Below are positions 61,139-64,000 of a DNA stretch of 64,000 nucleotides, piece by piece (the first letter of the stretch is position 1; each line of letters starts with the position of its first letter). The stretch covers positions 3,720,001 to 3,784,000 of the forward strand of contig JBBPUQ010000005.1 in assembly GCA_038501195.1 (NCBI GenBank), written 5' to 3'. The translations under genes were made by a program, and so were the position numbers. Under the pieces are notes generated by a model, which had not been told where the DNA came from, made no database searches, and saw nothing but the letters and a program-made list of their open reading frames with translations. Source of the DNA: Nemania diffusa (Eukaryota; Ascomycota; Sordariomycetes; Xylariales; Xylariaceae).

Positions 61139-62471
61139 GTGGAACACGACGACAGGGTCGGGGTAGTTAGTATCTTATTATCAGGAGTCAGCCGAGTTTC
61201 CGAGACCAGGGTGTATGAATAATACCAGGTAGTAGGCGTTACGGAGTGGAACAGGTACCTGGTTTGTGTACGGGTTCAATGAGGGCAAGTCACGAATTAA
61301 AATGATATCACACATGGGATTTAGAAGCCGGAGTCCTGGGGAGACAGGAGAACATGCTAAAAGTAACTATGTAGAGCGTTAGTAGCGTGTACCGCGATGC
61401 AAAGCAGCAGCTATATGAGGGTGCTTGTTGTCTGCTACAGGATTGTTGATTTCTCTATGCTAGTAGTAGACCAGCATCATACAGATGCATGTCACTCAAT
61501 ATAGTATTCACTAGACTAGCTAGGGAGGTTCTTGAACAGTCCTCAACAGGAACCTGGATACGTTAAGACCACCCAGCATTCCTATCACCATAGAGTGATC
61601 ATTCGATAGACTAACCGATTACGAAGTAAATTTCAAAGGCCGACTAAGGGGCAAACTAACATCATTGGCGGTATTCACTTTCAAGATAAAGTCTGGGAAG
61701 CATAAGGAACTGTTAAAGTTCTATCATATCGTCATTTCATACGTATTCTGTGTCGTAAAACGTCGACATCCGACTTTCTAGAGTCTTCGGCCCCCAAGAT
61801 TTTCCAGCTATTGGCGAATCCAGGCGTTGGATTAGGGGTTGGGTGGAATTGTTTCCCACCTACAGTGTACACGACCTTTACCTCCCAAAAAACGCTTTTA
61901 TACCACCATGAGTAGTGGGTGGTCCTCCTAGCTGTATCCTTCCACTGTTCTCCGAACGCCGCCTGAACCGCCCGAAGTAATCCCATTATGTAAACGCCAG
62001 CTTCCATCTTCCCTGAGCCGTGATATTGTACAGACAAATTCTTGTCGGATCACAAACTCGATCACGGATATTAGGGGCTTAGCATCCACCTTGTACCAAG
62101 GAATGGTACTAATTCGGTGAAACCCATATCCGAGTATATATCCCTTCCTATTCGCTTAATGTCACACCAAATGTGCAGCAGACAGCAAGCCCGAAGGCTC
62201 CACTTCAACTACAAGTTCTCTTCCTAATCGCTCATATTGCGATCCACGTCAGACAATACGATATACACCAATCAAGGTCGTGCTAACACTAGGCAAGCCA
62301 ACCATGTTGCGAAAATATGGTTATTCTGCCATAATGTATCCAGCAACGCTGGCAAATGATCGGGTGACCCAACACCGATTCCCAGATGCAATCCCATATC
62401 CAGCGCTGGCAAGATTGAGCAACATGCGGCGCACGAATTTCAAATCAAATTCGATAATTGTAATGGCGATA
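61139..62471. other. Intergenic between convergent GCP3 and Wee1 genes
   Basis: Mostly noncoding 3' flanks. The only protein-like stretch is minus-strand 61732-62037, listed separately at low confidence. Confidence 0.45.
61732..62037 (-). CDS. Doubtful small reading frame
   Basis: An open frame of about 100 codons with fairly protein-like content (AGVYIMGLLRAVQAAFGEQW, then TTHYSWWYKSVFWEVKVVY). No convincing ATG lies at its 5' end; the first in-frame ATG is at SGKMEAG. It may be an exon or remnant of a gene I could not assemble, or chance. The family is not recognised. Confidence 0.2.
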   Translation of the reverse strand: MSVQYHGSGKMEAGVYIMGLLRAVQAAFGEQWKDTARRTTHYSWWYKSVFWEVKVVYTVGGKQFHPTPNPTPGFANSWKILGAEDSRKSDVDVLRHRIRMK

Positions 62472-64000
62472 TCAGACGTCAGTCATCTCAGTGTCGAGGC
62501 ATGGGGGTTCGATGACTTCGTCACCGGGTCCCCAATTACCTTCAAAGACTGTAGCGCCAGCCCGACGACGATGGCTAACCCAAGTCAATGCCTCCAGTTG
62601 GAGCAGGTCCAAGGCAGTGAAACGGAGCATTGGGACGGCAGCCAGCATCCGCCTAACCACTGTGTCTAATGAGCTACAATGGTTCGGATCACTCATAAAG
62701 AGAGGTGGTTGTTGTAGCTCCGTCTTTCGACTAGAGCCTGTGCGATGAAGACCGAAGATATCACCCGATTGCCTAACTCCACTTCTAAGGATATAGTTTC
62801 GACGACTGCTCTTCGTAGTGCTGGAATCATTGCCGAGAATGTGCAGGCTGCGATCGGTCTCGTCAAGAGGCATGCCTTCCGCGTCTCGCTGGACAGCATC
62901 CCCAATCTGGGTAAGAACCGGTATTTCCGAAAAGTCGTCTTCTCGCAAAGCTGTCCAAGTTGCTCCGTTCTCGGGTAGTTTAACATTAGCTGCAATCTCC
63001 AGCATAATCAATCCAAGGGAAAAGATGTCAAGCGGCGTATCGATTTCAGATCGGAGTGCTTCAGGAGCTAGATACTCCCGATCTCCGTCCAAGTCGAAGC
63101 CCGTACCGGGCGCTTCATGTAGTGATGTCGCTAGTCCGAAATCCCCAATCTTGAGGGTGCCGTCAAAACCAACGAATACGTTCGAAGGCTTAATGTCACG
63201 GTGAGCAAAACCCGCTAAGTGAATGTTTTTCAATCCCTGAGGATGTTAGCACAATGTTCATCGAATTAGAAGCGTATCCAGGCTTACCTCAGTAATCTCG
63301 AGCATGATTTTCCAGATCCTGAAATCATCCAGTCGACCCTTCGCGCCCACTTCCTTTAGGAACTCGTTCAAATTGCCCTCTTCGCAAAATTCGGTTTGGA
63401 TATACAGATTGTTGTTCTCTTCCCAGTTGTTAATGAGTTGCAAAATATGGTCACAACCAGTAAGGCTCCTCAGTGTATCAACCTCCTTCAGGCGTAGCTT
63501 CCGGTCCTTATCTCCTTGAATCGGAAGGATCAATTTCTTTACAGCGAATACCTTTGTCGGTGGAGGAGATGTGGGTGTCGTCGTAACTGGATGCGTTGGA
63601 GTATAAAAAAAGCCAGTATCGACTGCAACGAGTGGCTTCACGGACTCAGTGACTTTGTACACTTCTGAGAATTCCCCCCGTCCTATGAATTCGACCTTTC
63701 CAAACCGATGAATGAGAGATCGGTCAACTTCATGATTGTTGAGCCCATGAACAGGAGTGATAACACGGCGATCTAGCGGGTTCGAGAAGGCATGTTGTCT
63801 TGTTGTAGGGGTAGCAGGTGGAAGGATTGAACCCCGTCCATTGCTACCAGGGAAAAGGAAGCCGTCAGCATGCTTAGAAACAGATGGGTAACTACCATCA
63901 GGAAGACCACTCTCCTGTGGAGTTTTAGGCGATGCTTTATCCGCAGATTCGAGACGATCCAAGGGGCTAGCTGCATTTACAATGATATTCTTAGCAAACT
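62472..64000 (-). CDS. Wee1-like mitotic inhibitor kinase (5' end beyond window)
   Basis: Partial gene: exons 63236..62472 and >64000..63288, with a 51-nt GT-AG intron. Wee1 kinases phosphorylate Cdk1 on its inhibitory Tyr and delay mitosis; they act in the nucleus and at the bud or cell cortex. Kinase features in order: Gly loop FIGRGEFSEVYKV, the VAIK-type Lys in VFAVKKL, EFCEEGNLNEFL hinge, HRDIKPSNVFV catalytic loop, KIGDFGLAT, and the Wee1-specific GDREYLAPEALRSEIDTPLDI followed by LGLIMLEIAANVKLPENGA and TWTALREDDFSEIP. Upstream of the kinase domain, SP/TP-rich sequence (ASPKTPQ, ILPPATPTTRQ, RVITPVHG) suits CDK regulation. An insert rich in Thr/Pro lies between the Gly loop and the Lys. 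The frame is open through base 64000, so the true start is outside the window. Confidence 0.93.

Noticed and set aside
60581..61147. 188-codon minus-strand frame
   Set aside because: It is antisense to the GC-rich end of GCP3; high GC removes stop codons from the opposite strand. It shows no recognisable domain.
60382..61170. 262-codon plus-strand frame in the GCP3 tail
   Set aside because: Arg/Pro-rich shadow of the real frame caused by GC bias.

Overview
The window is nuclear DNA of a filamentous ascomycete (Pezizomycotina). The evidence is short spliceosomal introns (mostly 47-72 nt, with GTRAGT-type donors and CTAAC-like branch sites), pyrimidine-rich 5' leaders, single-gene transcription units on both strands, and clear fungal orthologues (Mrc1, Ada1, GCP3/Alp6, Wee1, a fungal GPCR, a UbiA-type membrane enzyme, a DHA2-type MFS transporter). 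Species cannot be named from the sequence; a Sordariomycete is my guess only.

Layout. 0.7-2.3 kb (-): a five-exon 2H phosphoesterase in which I resolved a 27-nt micro-exon. 3.4-4.0 kb: a probable broken coding remnant. 4.7-11.7 kb (+): a 2,303-aa DNMT5-type DNA methyltransferase joined to a RING and SNF2 ATPase, the largest gene here. 12.8-13.6 kb (+): intronless, GC-rich ureidoglycolate lyase. 13.6-24.4 kb: gene desert rich in TAGGTA/TACCTA and CTAC/GTAG hairpin words. 24.4-25.4 kb (+): UbiA-superfamily membrane protein of the fungal terpene cyclase/prenyltransferase type. 25.4-30.3 kb: desert with a (CA)n microsatellite. 30.3-31.7 kb (-): seven-helix GPCR-like receptor. 31.7-36.8 kb: desert. 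36.8-38.5 kb (-): a three-exon Pro/Gln/Thr/Ala-rich protein with a Tyr-rich tail. 38.5-44.3 kb: desert holding a 131-bp solo LTR with a perfect 5-bp target duplication. 44.3-46.7 kb (+): four-exon MFS transporter with an unusual ~205-aa Q/N/Y/G-rich N-terminus.

47.7-64 kb is a dense housekeeping block. It holds a small hypothetical protein, a disordered protein with a conserved-looking C-terminal module, the replication-checkpoint mediator Mrc1, the SAGA subunit Ada1, the gamma-tubulin complex protein GCP3 (divergent from Ada1, with a probable GC-AG intron), and the 3' two exons of Wee1 kinase running off the right edge. Mrc1, Wee1 and GCP3 all act in S-phase/mitosis control, but they are separate transcription units and there is no evidence of co-regulation.

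I rebuilt all splice junctions by hand from frame, GT/AG positions and family knowledge. No transcript data were available. I found no tRNA, rRNA, CRISPR array or intact transposase.
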